From Bacillota bacterium (GTDB taxonomy: Bacteria; Bacillota; Sulfobacillia; Sulfobacillales; Sulfobacillaceae), in assembly GCA_023381095.1 (NCBI GenBank), contig JAMCTO010000275.1:1-12778 (forward strand): 12,778 nucleotides of DNA, read 5' to 3'. The notes under the pieces are model-generated. The model ran no database searches. It saw only the letters and a program-made list of their open reading frames with translations, and was not told where the DNA came from. Shown in pieces: positions 1-8,006 of this stretch. Within the stretch, counting starts at the first letter, position 1, and each line of letters starts with the position of its first letter. The position numbers and the translations under genes were made by a program.

Positions 1-576
1 TGGCAACGCCTGGGCGATGAGTGGCGCGGAGATTGGAGGTAAAGAGTAAGAGTCCCAGGAAGATATTGTCCACACCAGATCCCGAATCGTTGCCATACTG
101 ACACGGGCTGCGAATAGAGCCTCTATCACACTGTTGGCCGCAGTACTTTCTTGAGTCCACTGTTGAAAGCTCGCTTCCCACAACCGCTCCACCTCAATGG
201 GATCCATCACCTCAAATCCTATCGGCACTCCAGCAGCAACACTGTGTTTTTTCAAAATCCCCATACAAAACCCGTGGATGGTAGTGATTCTGAGAATATT
301 AAGCTGATGTAAAGCAGACTGGGCTCGTAACTGATTTTCTCCGTCCACCCGCTCCAAGGCCTGGCGAAGTCTTGTTCTAATTTCCGCGGCAGCTTTCTCC
401 ATAAACGTGATGAGCACCAAACGGTCAGCATCCATTTGCTGGGCCAAAATTGCCTCAAGCGCCCGTTGAACTAAAAGTGTGGTTTTCCCCGTTCCCGCTC
501 CCGCTTCCACCAGCAGGTCCCGCGAAAAGTCGGTGACGGCCAAGTGACGCTCTCTGGCATCGATAAGGTTACTCAT
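1..576 (-). CDS. UvrD/AddA-like superfamily 1 helicase, N-terminal part (cut by window edge)
   Basis: This is the first 192 codons of an SF1A ATP-dependent DNA helicase, open to the left edge, read from the ATG at 576. Visible motifs are a Walker A loop at about residues 25-33 (EAGAGTGKT), motif Ia at about residues 52-62 (LITFMEKAAAE) and the TIHGFC motif at about residues 98-103. These match the opening of AddA/UvrD/PcrA proteins, and the ITF-EKAA-E form is typical of AddA/RecB-type helicases. It follows an AddB-like nuclease gene with an 8-bp ATGAGTAA overlap, so it is probably translationally coupled to it, in the same addB-addA order as B. subtilis. By inference it is the motor of an AddAB-like helicase-nuclease that resects double-strand breaks. 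The C-terminal half, including any second nuclease domain, lies outside the window, so AddA and a plain UvrD-type helicase cannot be separated here. Confidence 0.88.
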   Translation of the reverse strand, partial: MSNLIDARERHLAVTDFSRDLLVEAGAGTGKTTLLVQRALEAILAQQMDADRLVLITFMEKAAAEIRTRLRQALERVDGENQLRAQSALHQLNILRITTIHGFCMGILKKHSVAAGVPIGFEVMDPIEVERLWEASFQQWTQESTAANSVIEALFAARVSMATIRDLVWTISSWDSYSLPPISAPLIAQALP

Positions 577-2911
577 CGGTCGACTCCTCTTTGTGGGTCC
601 ATAGGTTCAAAAAGTCGGGATGATGAGGATGCTTGCGACGTGCCAAGGTCTTAATGTTGCTAGGACATATGAGACGGTAGTCGCACAATCGGCACGGATC
701 TTTTTGCACCTCGGGCAGTGGGTAAAATTGCCCTTCTTCAATACGCGCCAAGATTTCGGCAACGATTTCGCGAACCGTATCCGTTAGCCCTTCGGTAGCT
801 ACCACTTCCCGGCGGCGAAATTGATTACGGTCGCTTATCCCCCAAAGCGCCCCCTTTGTGACGTGCCGAGTGTCGTTTAATCGTTCCTGCCAGGCAGTGA
901 TATATAGCGCCACTTGCAGCTGGTCTGGGTGAATTTGCTCAGGATGATCCATTTTCCCTGTTTTGAAATCGACAATTATCTCGTGATTTGGATAATACTC
1001 TACGCGATCTAGACGCATGCGAATCTGCCATGAATCGATAGGGGTCCAAGACATCTCCTTTTCCACCTCAACCGTCACGGGCACTTCCCGATCCTTTATG
1101 TCCTGCACCAGGTGCGTCAGATTATCGATTAATCGATATCGGCTTTGACGATACGCAGCAGGCAGCAGCTCACTTGGTCCCAATATCTCTGCCATCGCCC
1201 GGTCTACTGCCGGCGCTACTCCCTCCTCGGGATGATGTTCCCAGTGATATAAGGCCACATGAGCCCACTGGCCATAGAGCGACGGCAGTTGTTGCCATGG
1301 ATCCAAATCCCGAGTTGATAACCGCAACACACGGTCGTAGAAAAAGGCTAACGGGCAAGAACCGAACCGTTCCAACTGCGACGCCGATAATTGACGCGGC
1401 ACGAGAGCCCCAATATCCTTGCCTAAATTGCCACTATGTTTATCAAAAGAGGTGTCTTCCCGCCAGTGGTGGTACCATTTTGATGGAGTAGCAGCACCTT
1501 TCCCCCACGGTAGACTTGGCAGCATATCCCACGTCTCTCCGGCATCAGATGCAATACGGTATATCCTTTCTGTTGCCCACCAGGAGGCCTCTGGGTAGGG
1601 ATGTTCGCGAAATAACCGTAAAGCATCCGCTACGCGTGGGCCCAATATGTTTTCTGCCAATGGCTCTTCCCTTTTGCCAAAAGGGTCTTCGGTCAAGATC
1701 AACTCCTTAGCCACTATTCCTGAAAAGTCTTTGGCTTCGACAATCCAAACCCCGTGGCCACTGGATAGTGGCCAGGTGATATGTTGAGGCAGATCCCACA
1801 ATTCTTTGGCCACCAAATCTTTACTGGGGTGAGGCAATACCTCGGCAAAGGCAACAAAACGCTGTTGCGCTATAGTCCCCAACGCATCCGGCCAATTCAT
1901 CTGTCTCACCGCATCGACTACAAGATCTAGTGCTTGGAGCCAATCCCGGTTGTCTTTCCCTCGCTGCCTCCAGTGGGTCATCCATTCATGATGTGCCGGA
2001 AACAGCGCCTGCAGTCGCCGCCAGGTCCACGAGTGATCAGGACCGTTTATGAGTGCATGCCAGATTTCTCTCAATTGCGTGTGTCCCGAAATGGGATTGG
2101 CTACCGGGATGCGGTAGTGATGACACGCGATGTCAATTCGGTCGCGGGTTGTCGAATTGGGACTCACCACCACTATATCTTTGGGGTCAATCCCGGCAGT
2201 AATGCGTTGCGCAATTAAACGAGCCACCGCTTCTGGGGCATGATAGTGAGTGGGTATCTGAATGGACGCCAACTCGCACGTTTTTGGCAGAATGTCATGG
2301 GGGGGTAATAACGCTTGGTATACTTCCACGGGTTGATAACGGGCGACCTCCCGCACAAAATTTCTTTGCCAGGGTAACCATGGTCCAAACCCCCAAAAAA
2401 TTAGTGAAGTCTCCTGCTCATGGAACACTTCCGCCGATGTCTTTGCATACTGATACAATCTAAATGAATCATAAACATTGTGCGCAAAAGCCACGTCAGC
2501 TAACCACGAGACAACGTCCAACAAGAGAGGCTGGGGATCACCTAATATTTCCTGCGAAATATTTGCCGCCCGGCATTCTAATGCGTGGCGAATGACGGTA
2601 AGATAAAATCCTGGAACCTGTCGACGGATCGGGTCGCGCAAGGACTGCGGCACTGCCTGCTCAAGCACATGGTCGGCGGCGTCGGGCCAGACCAGTTTCG
2701 ACGGAAAATGGCGAAAAAACCATTCGGACCAGGTCACGACTTTGACATTAACTAACGGGGTAACGGTTTTAAGCCAATACGCCAGGGTAAGGTTTGGCAC
2801 CACAATCTCGACTGGAGACAACGGTGTTTCGACCCGGTGGGATTGCATCCGGTTCACCCACGCACTCAGCACTTGCTGCGGTGTGCCTTTGTGCACTATG
2901 ACTTTTGGCAT
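569..2911 (-). CDS. AddB-like PD-(D/E)XK nuclease with Fe-S cluster cysteines
   Basis: Predicted 780-residue protein. The C-terminal third is a RecB-family nuclease domain. Numbered from the Met at 2911, it has a GxxxH element near 547-551, an Asp in RLDRVE (D635), the catalytic VDFKTGK (D648, K650) and a QxxxY motif (Q666, Y670). One upstream cysteine (C519) and a downstream C-x2-C-x5-C (C740, C743, C749) form the pattern that binds a 4Fe-4S cluster in AddB and Cas4 nucleases. The first 500 residues resemble the inactive helicase-like part of AddB only loosely; no GxGKT/S Walker A is visible near the start. B. subtilis AddB is well over 1,100 residues, so this is a short version. It overlaps the helicase gene by 8 bp, so the two products probably work as one end-resection complex. 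The start was moved from the ATG at 2917 to the ATG at 2911 because AGGGGAG abuts the former but lies 6 nt before the latter. Confidence 0.82.
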   Translation of the reverse strand: MPKVIVHKGTPQQVLSAWVNRMQSHRVETPLSPVEIVVPNLTLAYWLKTVTPLVNVKVVTWSEWFFRHFPSKLVWPDAADHVLEQAVPQSLRDPIRRQVPGFYLTVIRHALECRAANISQEILGDPQPLLLDVVSWLADVAFAHNVYDSFRLYQYAKTSAEVFHEQETSLIFWGFGPWLPWQRNFVREVARYQPVEVYQALLPPHDILPKTCELASIQIPTHYHAPEAVARLIAQRITAGIDPKDIVVVSPNSTTRDRIDIACHHYRIPVANPISGHTQLREIWHALINGPDHSWTWRRLQALFPAHHEWMTHWRQRGKDNRDWLQALDLVVDAVRQMNWPDALGTIAQQRFVAFAEVLPHPSKDLVAKELWDLPQHITWPLSSGHGVWIVEAKDFSGIVAKELILTEDPFGKREEPLAENILGPRVADALRLFREHPYPEASWWATERIYRIASDAGETWDMLPSLPWGKGAATPSKWYHHWREDTSFDKHSGNLGKDIGALVPRQLSASQLERFGSCPLAFFYDRVLRLSTRDLDPWQQLPSLYGQWAHVALYHWEHHPEEGVAPAVDRAMAEILGPSELLPAAYRQSRYRLIDNLTHLVQDIKDREVPVTVEVEKEMSWTPIDSWQIRMRLDRVEYYPNHEIIVDFKTGKMDHPEQIHPDQLQVALYITAWQERLNDTRHVTKGALWGISDRNQFRRREVVATEGLTDTVREIVAEILARIEEGQFYPLPEVQKDPCRLCDYRLICPSNIKTLARRKHPHHPDFLNLWTHKEESTDE

Positions 2912-2917
2912 TGTCAT

Positions 2918-2924
2918 CTCCCCT
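2918..2924 (-). promoter_or_regulatory. Shine-Dalgarno site deciding the AddB-like start
   Basis: AGGGGAG on the minus strand lies directly against the ATG at 2917 (zero spacing) and 6 nt upstream of the in-frame ATG at 2911. The normal spacing of 5-9 nt favours 2911 as the real start. The divergent gap 2918-3004 holds this site and the phosphatase ribosome binding site, but I find no convincing -35/-10 pair for either direction. Confidence 0.6.
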
Positions 2925-3004
2925 AAACAATTTAGTTTTGGGGGCAGAACTAATCCCCGTCAGACCCGGAATTGTCGACTCGCTTATGAAATGAGGGCGG
3001 TACC

Positions 3005-3832
3005 ATGATCCAATTGATTGCATGCGATTTAGACGGCACTTTGCTCGACTCCAGTACTCAGATTAGACCTTCATCCCGCGTCATGCTGCACGACTTATGG
3101 AAGAGTGGTGTCATGGTAGTTCTGGCTACTGGACGCAGTTGGCGAACCGCATTTAAGATTCAGCAACAACTCGGAATTTCCGGACCCATCATTGCTCATA
3201 ACGGAGGCTACGCATTTAATCCTGCGATTGGCCTCGACTTGTACCGTCGCGGAGTTCCGGTCACCACGGCTAAAGATATGCTCAGTTGGTCCTCGCAACA
3301 TGATACCATGCTCCGCTGTTACCTGGGGTACGGGCGGCCGGTTATCTTCAACTTGTTTACCCCATCCCATTTATCCCAGTTTTTGCGACCGGAAGATACT
3401 TTACTATCACATGATGGTTCCAACTTGAATATCGATCCGTTGGAAATTTTCTTGTTCGGCACCACTGAAATTGTACCCTTTATGCACCACTTTGGCACCA
3501 AGGGACCAGGTTATGAATTGACCATCTTTGATCATAGAGACCACCAGGAAATCAATATTTGCGCTCCGCAGGTGGACAAAGTGGAGGCCTTGAGCTATAT
3601 TTGCTCCCATTTCGGCTTTGACCGCACTGAAGTGATGGCGATGGGCGATGGCATCAATGATGTGGCAATGCTGGCCTGGGCCGGAACCAGCGTGGCTATG
3701 GGTCATGGAGCCCCCGAAAGCCACGCTGAAGCAAACTACGTGACGTCGCCGACGTCACTGGACCCTGTAGTCGAAGGGTTGCGATGGGCGATGTCTGAAA
3801 AACTTCTCGTTCCATACCGCGATCGCGCTTAA
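3005..3832 (+). CDS. Cof-type HAD-superfamily phosphatase (subfamily IIB)
   Basis: A 275-residue soluble hydrolase and the only plus-strand gene here. All four HAD motifs are present: motif I DLDGTLLD (nucleophile D8, acid/base D10), motif II with T42 in LATGRS, motif III with K192, and motif IV GDGIND (D215, D219). The IIB cap lies between motifs II and III, roughly residues 85-185. The family dephosphorylates small metabolites such as sugar phosphates, flavin mononucleotide or pyridoxal phosphate; the substrate cannot be read from sequence. The start is supported by GAGGG at 2993-2997, 7 nt before the ATG. The gene is divergent from the AddB-like gene and convergent with hutH, overlapping the hutH stop by 4 bp, so it is probably a single-gene transcript. 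A perfect 9-bp inverted repeat lies in its 3' part. Confidence 0.93.
   Translation: MIQLIACDLDGTLLDSSTQIRPSSRVMLHDLWKSGVMVVLATGRSWRTAFKIQQQLGISGPIIAHNGGYAFNPAIGLDLYRRGVPVTTAKDMLSWSSQHDTMLRCYLGYGRPVIFNLFTPSHLSQFLRPEDTLLSHDGSNLNIDPLEIFLFGTTEIVPFMHHFGTKGPGYELTIFDHRDHQEINICAPQVDKVEALSYICSHFGFDRTEVMAMGDGINDVAMLAWAGTSVAMGHGAPESHAEANYVTSPTSLDPVVEGLRWAMSEKLLVPYRDRA
3740..3758. repeat. Perfect 19-bp palindrome inside the HAD gene
   Basis: Two 9-bp arms, gtgacgtcg and cgacgtcac, flank a single central C. Each arm contains a GACGTC site. It lies about 75 bp before the convergent stop codons. No T-run follows on either strand, and a 1-nt loop does not suit an RNA terminator, so it may be a chance palindrome in codons or a protein-binding site. 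Confidence 0.4.
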
Positions 3833-5358
3833 CGGTCCAGCAACGAATGAACCAAAATTCTCCCTTGAACGCTGTTTAAACTCTCTTTCATCACTTCAAT
3901 ATCAGGGGCCAGGATTCGGTCATGCTCCCAAGGCAGTACACTTTGGCGCACGAAAGCATAGACTTGTTTCCCCCGCGGCGACAATAGATGGGGGCCCAAC
4001 AAATCTGCTGCCTGAGCACCACAGATCGCTTCAATCGCCAACACAGTTTTAAGGTTTTCTAAAATTTGCAAGGCTTTTCTCCCTGCCGTGGTTCCCATCG
4101 AGACATGGTCTTCCTGATTAGCCGAGGTTGGGATTGAATCCACACTGGAAGGATGCGCCAACACCTTGTTTTCCGAGACCAGGCTGGCGGCCGTATATTG
4201 GGCTAGCATCAATCCGGAGTTTATCCCTCCCTGTGCTACCACAAACGCGGGCAGTCCCGACAATGCAGGGTTGACCATCCGCTCGATGCGGCGCTCACTG
4301 ATGCTTGCCCATTCTGCCATGATGATGGCTAAATAATCCAACACCAACGCGATCGGCTGGCCATGAAAATTCCCAGCCGAAATCGCCATGTCCAACTCCT
4401 CGAACAAGAGCGGATTGTCGGTGGCGCTATTAATCTCGCGGGTGACTACTTCAGCTACATGTCTTAGTCCATCACGGCTAGCCCCATGAACCTGGGGCAT
4501 ACAACGGATCGAGTAGGCATCTTGTACTCGTAATTCACCCGGCTGTGTCGTCAGACGGCTGCCTTCAGTCAAGCGTCGCAAATTCTCTGCACATAGTGCA
4601 ATCCCCGGGTGAGGACGCACCCGGGCAACCGCGTCGCTAAATGCCATAGGGATTCCCCGAAGGACTTCTGTAGTCAAAGCACCCAAGATATCTGCCCAAT
4701 TGGCCAATAGGTCGGCTTGGTACACCGCTAGGGCTCCCATGGCTCCCATGGCCTGGGTGCCATTAATCAAAGCCAGCCCTTCTTTTGCCTGTAAAACCAG
4801 GGGCGAGAGTCCGGCAAGCTTAAGCGCCTCGGCCCCGGACATCCGGACACCGTCAAACCATGCTTCACCTTCCCCCACTAAGACCAGCGCCAAGTGTGCC
4901 AAGGGGGCTAAATCGCCGCTGGCCCCTACTGATCCTTGTGACGGAATAATCGGCGTAACTCCCCGATTAAGCATCGCCAACAATCTCTCCACCACTTCAA
5001 TGCGAATCCCCGAATATCCCTTGGCCAGAGCGTTGGCCCGTAATAGCACCATGGCTCGTGATATGCTCGGCTCAAAAGGTGGTCCCACACCGGCAGCATG
5101 GCTTCGCAACAAATTCGATTGCAACAGTTGCCGTAAGTTATCAGGTATGACCACATCGCTAAATCGTCCAAATCCTGTAGTTATTCCATACACAATGCGT
5201 TCTTCATCAAGGTAACGTTCTACCATACGACGAGAGGCCGCCATACTGTAGGCGACCTCCGAGGATAGGATGACTGGTAAATTGTGAACGGCTACTTGGT
5301 ATACCGTTTTTGGTGTTAAGGTCTGGCCATCAACTGGCCAGACCTCTGCGGTCGTCAT
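3829..5358 (-). CDS. hutH: Histidine ammonia-lyase
   Basis: A 509-residue enzyme that removes ammonia from L-histidine to give trans-urocanate, the first step of histidine breakdown; it is cytosolic and normally tetrameric. Length matches the family (B. subtilis HutH is about 508). The Ala146-Ser147-Gly148 triad in GSVGASGDLAPL forms the MIO electrophile. Residues matching the known active site are Y57 (YGITTGFG), H87 (SHAAGVG), N199 (NGTQAM), Q279/Y282/R285 (QDAYSIRC), F331 (GNFHGQP) and E416 (SANQEDH). The SH and E416 pattern fits histidine rather than phenylalanine or tyrosine lyases. The ATG follows the M16 peptidase stop by 1 nt, with AAGGAGG 6 nt upstream inside that gene, so it is probably co-transcribed with the peptidases. 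No hutU, hutI or hutG lies in the window. The gene ends tail-to-tail with the HAD gene with no room for a normal terminator. Confidence 0.95.
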   Translation of the reverse strand: MTTAEVWPVDGQTLTPKTVYQVAVHNLPVILSSEVAYSMAASRRMVERYLDEERIVYGITTGFGRFSDVVIPDNLRQLLQSNLLRSHAAGVGPPFEPSISRAMVLLRANALAKGYSGIRIEVVERLLAMLNRGVTPIIPSQGSVGASGDLAPLAHLALVLVGEGEAWFDGVRMSGAEALKLAGLSPLVLQAKEGLALINGTQAMGAMGALAVYQADLLANWADILGALTTEVLRGIPMAFSDAVARVRPHPGIALCAENLRRLTEGSRLTTQPGELRVQDAYSIRCMPQVHGASRDGLRHVAEVVTREINSATDNPLLFEELDMAISAGNFHGQPIALVLDYLAIIMAEWASISERRIERMVNPALSGLPAFVVAQGGINSGLMLAQYTAASLVSENKVLAHPSSVDSIPTSANQEDHVSMGTTAGRKALQILENLKTVLAIEAICGAQAADLLGPHLLSPRGKQVYAFVRQSVLPWEHDRILAPDIEVMKESLNSVQGRILVHSLLDR

Positions 5359-5359
5359 G

Positions 5360-6673
5360 TCAATCCTCCTTACTCTCGTTTCCAGCCACCGGAAGAATCA
5401 AGGATACTGCCCGTGATCGCTCTTGCAATTGGGTATCCCTCACCTCTTGAATTTCATCAAGGGTTATGGAACTGAGTACATCAATGTAGTGTAGCAAGTC
5501 GATGCCCCTAAAAAACATATTATTAAAGGCATATGCCAAGTCTTCAGGGGATTGGAACAGCCCAATCATTTCGCCCATTTCCTTTTTCTTCAAACGAGCT
5601 AAATCTTCGCGAGACAGTTCTTGGTTGGGAAGGCGTTCCACTAACCAGGATTCCAAACGGCGGGGATCCAAAGTTTCACCCCCGATAGCACTCACCCCAA
5701 ACGTTGTGCCGCCGCTGTACCGGGCATGAAATCGTTCATTAATCAGCCCAGCTTGGTATAATTCCGCATACAGCGGACTACCCTTGCCCAATAGCATCTG
5801 CCACATTAAGCTAATAGCTACTTCTCGGCGCAGCAATGCATCTCCGGTACCGGAAATCTGCGTATCTTTGTACCCTATCATAAACAACGGTGCTGACACC
5901 GGCATCCTTTGCTCTACCCGGGGAACACGCACTGCTGGGGGTTCCGAGGGAAAAATGCGGGCAATGGGTGACTGCAGGGTAAATCCCTTGCGATCTTGAT
6001 TACGTTCCACCTGTCGCCAAATGCTTTCAGGGTCGACATCCCCTACCACTAGTACCACCATGTTACTAGGATGATAAAAGGTTTGATAGCACTGGTATAA
6101 CAACTCCGGAGTAATGGTGCGAATCGATTCCACAGAGCCTGCGATGTCCAACCGTACCGGGTGATTCTGATATAGGGCGCCCATTAAATTGGAATGCAGG
6201 CGGTCTTGTGGCATGTCGAGGTACATCCGGATTTCTTGTTCAATAATGCCCTTTTCCTTGTCTACGTTAGCCTCAGTAAAGTATGGGCGTTGTACAAAAT
6301 CCAACAGAATTTCTAAATTTTCGGCCACCCGGCCAGTAGAAGAAAACAAGAACGTGGTCGAAGTGTAATCAGTATAAGCGTTAGAAGATGCTCCCAATGC
6401 GGCAAAATCGTTGAAAACATCTCCCCCTCCTTCTTTTTCGAACATTTTATGTTCCAAGAAATGGGCAATTCCATCGGGTACCGTCACAGGTTCCTCAGTG
6501 CCGGGTATCACAAAGGTGTTGTCAATGGAACCATAATGGGTAGCAAAGGTGGCAAACACTTTCTTAAAACCAGGCCGCCGCGCCACCGCCACCGTCAGTC
6601 CCGAAGACAATTGATTAAGATATATGGACTCCCCAATCACTTCATTGGTAATTTCATTCACCTTGTGCTTCAT
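5360..6673 (-). CDS. ymfH: M16 family zinc metallopeptidase (YmfH-like, active subunit)
   Basis: A 437-residue protein; B. subtilis YmfH is about 428. It carries the inverted zinc motif HFLEH (H71, E74, H75), a further Glu about 72 residues on (E147 in IIEQEIRMYLD) as third ligand, and a typical M16 N-terminal core (GIAHFLEHKMFEK, NAYTDYTSTTFLF). No signal peptide is visible, so it is probably cytoplasmic. M16 enzymes digest peptides in a closed chamber formed by an active and an inactive half; here the inactive half is encoded just upstream. The ATG start overlaps the upstream gene by 20 bp. GGGGGAG abuts this ATG with no spacing and a stop lies ten codons upstream, so a GTG at 6661 (codon 5), 12 nt from the same site, is an alternative; neither spacing is ideal. 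The physiological substrate is unknown. Confidence 0.9.
   Translation of the reverse strand: MKHKVNEITNEVIGESIYLNQLSSGLTVAVARRPGFKKVFATFATHYGSIDNTFVIPGTEEPVTVPDGIAHFLEHKMFEKEGGGDVFNDFAALGASSNAYTDYTSTTFLFSSTGRVAENLEILLDFVQRPYFTEANVDKEKGIIEQEIRMYLDMPQDRLHSNLMGALYQNHPVRLDIAGSVESIRTITPELLYQCYQTFYHPSNMVVLVVGDVDPESIWRQVERNQDRKGFTLQSPIARIFPSEPPAVRVPRVEQRMPVSAPLFMIGYKDTQISGTGDALLRREVAISLMWQMLLGKGSPLYAELYQAGLINERFHARYSGGTTFGVSAIGGETLDPRRLESWLVERLPNQELSREDLARLKKKEMGEMIGLFQSPEDLAYAFNNMFFRGIDLLHYIDVLSSITLDEIQEVRDTQLQERSRAVSLILPVAGNESKED
5365..5371 (-). promoter_or_regulatory. Strong Shine-Dalgarno site of hutH within the upstream gene
   Basis: AAGGAGG on the minus strand, 6 nt before the hutH ATG at 5358. 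It lies inside the last codons of the ymfH-like gene, whose TGA is separated from the hutH ATG by one base (TGACATG). This fits translational coupling. Confidence 0.75.
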
Positions 6674-7970
6674 CTCCCCCGGTCGCCGAATGATCCGTCG
6701 TCAGAAAGTAAATCGTGTCCAGCGTGATGTCCTCGGCCACTCGTTGAATTTCCGGGACGGTGACAGACTCTAGTGCCTGAATCATTGCTTCTCCAGATAG
6801 CCCTCCGCCCAAAACCAGTTTCTCCATTTGTCTCCCAATTAATTGCGTAGGGACGTCCTCTTCTGAGAGAATGTCATTGTGAAACGCTTGCACTGTGAAG
6901 TGCATCTCCTGATCGTCAATATCTCCCCGACGCATAGCCTCCAACTGTTCACCAATTATTCGTTTCACCGCTGGATAGTCGTCAAATTCAATTCCTGCCC
7001 CAATAACCATCAGAGCCAGCGCAGCGTCCAACCTCGCATAAGCATAATACGCCAAACTCGCTTTTTCCCGCACGTTGACAAACAGCTTGGAATGGGCAAA
7101 CCCTCCCAAAATTCCTGCGTACATCATTAATGCTGGATACTCGGTGCTGGCAAACGTACGTCGAGTCGAGTAGCCTAAATTAATTTTTCCTTGTTGCACC
7201 GGTTGTCTTTCAATGACTTCGTAGTCGCGATTAAGTGGTGTATAGGGTTGAGTTTTGACCAGTTCGCGCCGGGAACCATTCCAGTTGGCAGTAACATAGG
7301 AAGCAATGACATCGGGGTCTAGATCACCCACTGCAATCAACACAAATGGACTAGTGCGGTGCACGGTTTGGTAATATCCATAGAGTGCGTCTGGGGTTAC
7401 CTTGGCCAAATCCTCTACCCGACCTAGTTTTCTAAGGCCAAAGGGACGGCCTTTGGCCATGGTTTCAATGAGACGGTACAAAGCATATTGCCCCTTATCG
7501 TTAATCAGGGCATGAATTTGCCGTGTTAATAACTCTTTTTCCTGGGTGACAAATTCCCTTTCGAATGCGCCGTCTGAGTCAAGCCTGGGCCGATTAATTA
7601 CTTCGTTTAAGAACTCCAGACCGGCCTTCAAGGTGTCAGGCTTCCCCGGAAGATATTGTCCATGAATAATCTCCAGAGATACGGAAATCAGCTGTTTGTC
7701 GCCAATTTTGCCCACGTCCGCCCGGAACGTTGCCCCGTAGAGAGATTCCAACTGTTGTTGAATTGCCGTGAAATTGGGCCATGACACTGTCCCTCGCTTT
7801 AAAATATGGGGCAACAACGCACCAAACGATACCGTCGCCGGATCCATATCATTAATCCAAAACGCCTGCAGCGTTATGGTTTTAAATCGATGGGTAGGAT
7901 ATACATACCATCCCAGCCCATCATGGAAGTGACCCACAAAACCGGTCTCGGTTTCGATTGGGTGCTGCAC
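6654..7970 (-). CDS. ymfF: Inactive M16 peptidase homologue (YmfF-like partner)
   Basis: A 438-residue M16-fold protein; B. subtilis YmfF, annotated as an inactive peptidase, is about 426. The region where HxxEH should occur reads LLPHILKRGT, so the zinc ligands are missing. The C-terminal half keeps the REKASLAYY segment (Arg about 301, Tyr about 308-309), which resembles the R/Y substrate-contacting pair of non-catalytic M16 subunits. By inference it forms the second half of a heterodimeric chamber with the active subunit encoded next. The start was set at the GTG at 7970 (codon 4 of a frame opening at a GTG at 7979): AAAGGAG ends on the first base of the 7979 codon but lies 8 nt before 7970. 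The gene overlaps the next one by 20 bp. It lies beside ftsH rather than in the ymf-pgsA-cinA-recA region of Bacillus. Confidence 0.86.
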   Translation of the reverse strand: MQHPIETETGFVGHFHDGLGWYVYPTHRFKTITLQAFWINDMDPATVSFGALLPHILKRGTVSWPNFTAIQQQLESLYGATFRADVGKIGDKQLISVSLEIIHGQYLPGKPDTLKAGLEFLNEVINRPRLDSDGAFEREFVTQEKELLTRQIHALINDKGQYALYRLIETMAKGRPFGLRKLGRVEDLAKVTPDALYGYYQTVHRTSPFVLIAVGDLDPDVIASYVTANWNGSRRELVKTQPYTPLNRDYEVIERQPVQQGKINLGYSTRRTFASTEYPALMMYAGILGGFAHSKLFVNVREKASLAYYAYARLDAALALMVIGAGIEFDDYPAVKRIIGEQLEAMRRGDIDDQEMHFTVQAFHNDILSEEDVPTQLIGRQMEKLVLGGGLSGEAMIQALESVTVPEIQRVAEDITLDTIYFLTTDHSATGGDEAQGE

Positions 7971-7978
7971 ATAATCCA

Positions 7979-7985
7979 CTCCTTT
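7979..7985 (-). promoter_or_regulatory. Shine-Dalgarno site deciding the ymfF-like start
   Basis: AAAGGAG on the minus strand overlaps the first base of the GTG at 7979 and lies 8 nt upstream of the in-frame GTG at 7970. The ATG at 7972 is out of frame. The spacing supports 7970. Confidence 0.6.
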
Positions 7986-8006
7986 GACTAGTCTTGCCTT
8001 AATCAG

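Noticed and set aside
252..458. 68-codon frame on the minus strand near the left end
   Set aside because: It is an alternate frame of the helicase gene, which shows Walker A, motif Ia and TIHGFC in the real frame.
2918..3004. Divergent promoter pair between the AddB-like and HAD genes
   Set aside because: Promoters are expected here, but no -35/-10 pair of acceptable match and spacing was found for either strand; a GGGG/CCCC mini-hairpin at 2940-2958 is too weak to call.
4734..4751. Tandem repeat of gctcccatg-like units in hutH
   Set aside because: It encodes the MGAMGA segment just after the conserved NGTQA motif, so protein sequence explains it.
4700..5215. Long open frame on the plus strand opposite hutH
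   Set aside because: It is fully antisense to a clear histidine ammonia-lyase gene, has no recognisable domain or good ribosome binding site, and such frames are common opposite GC-balanced coding sequence.
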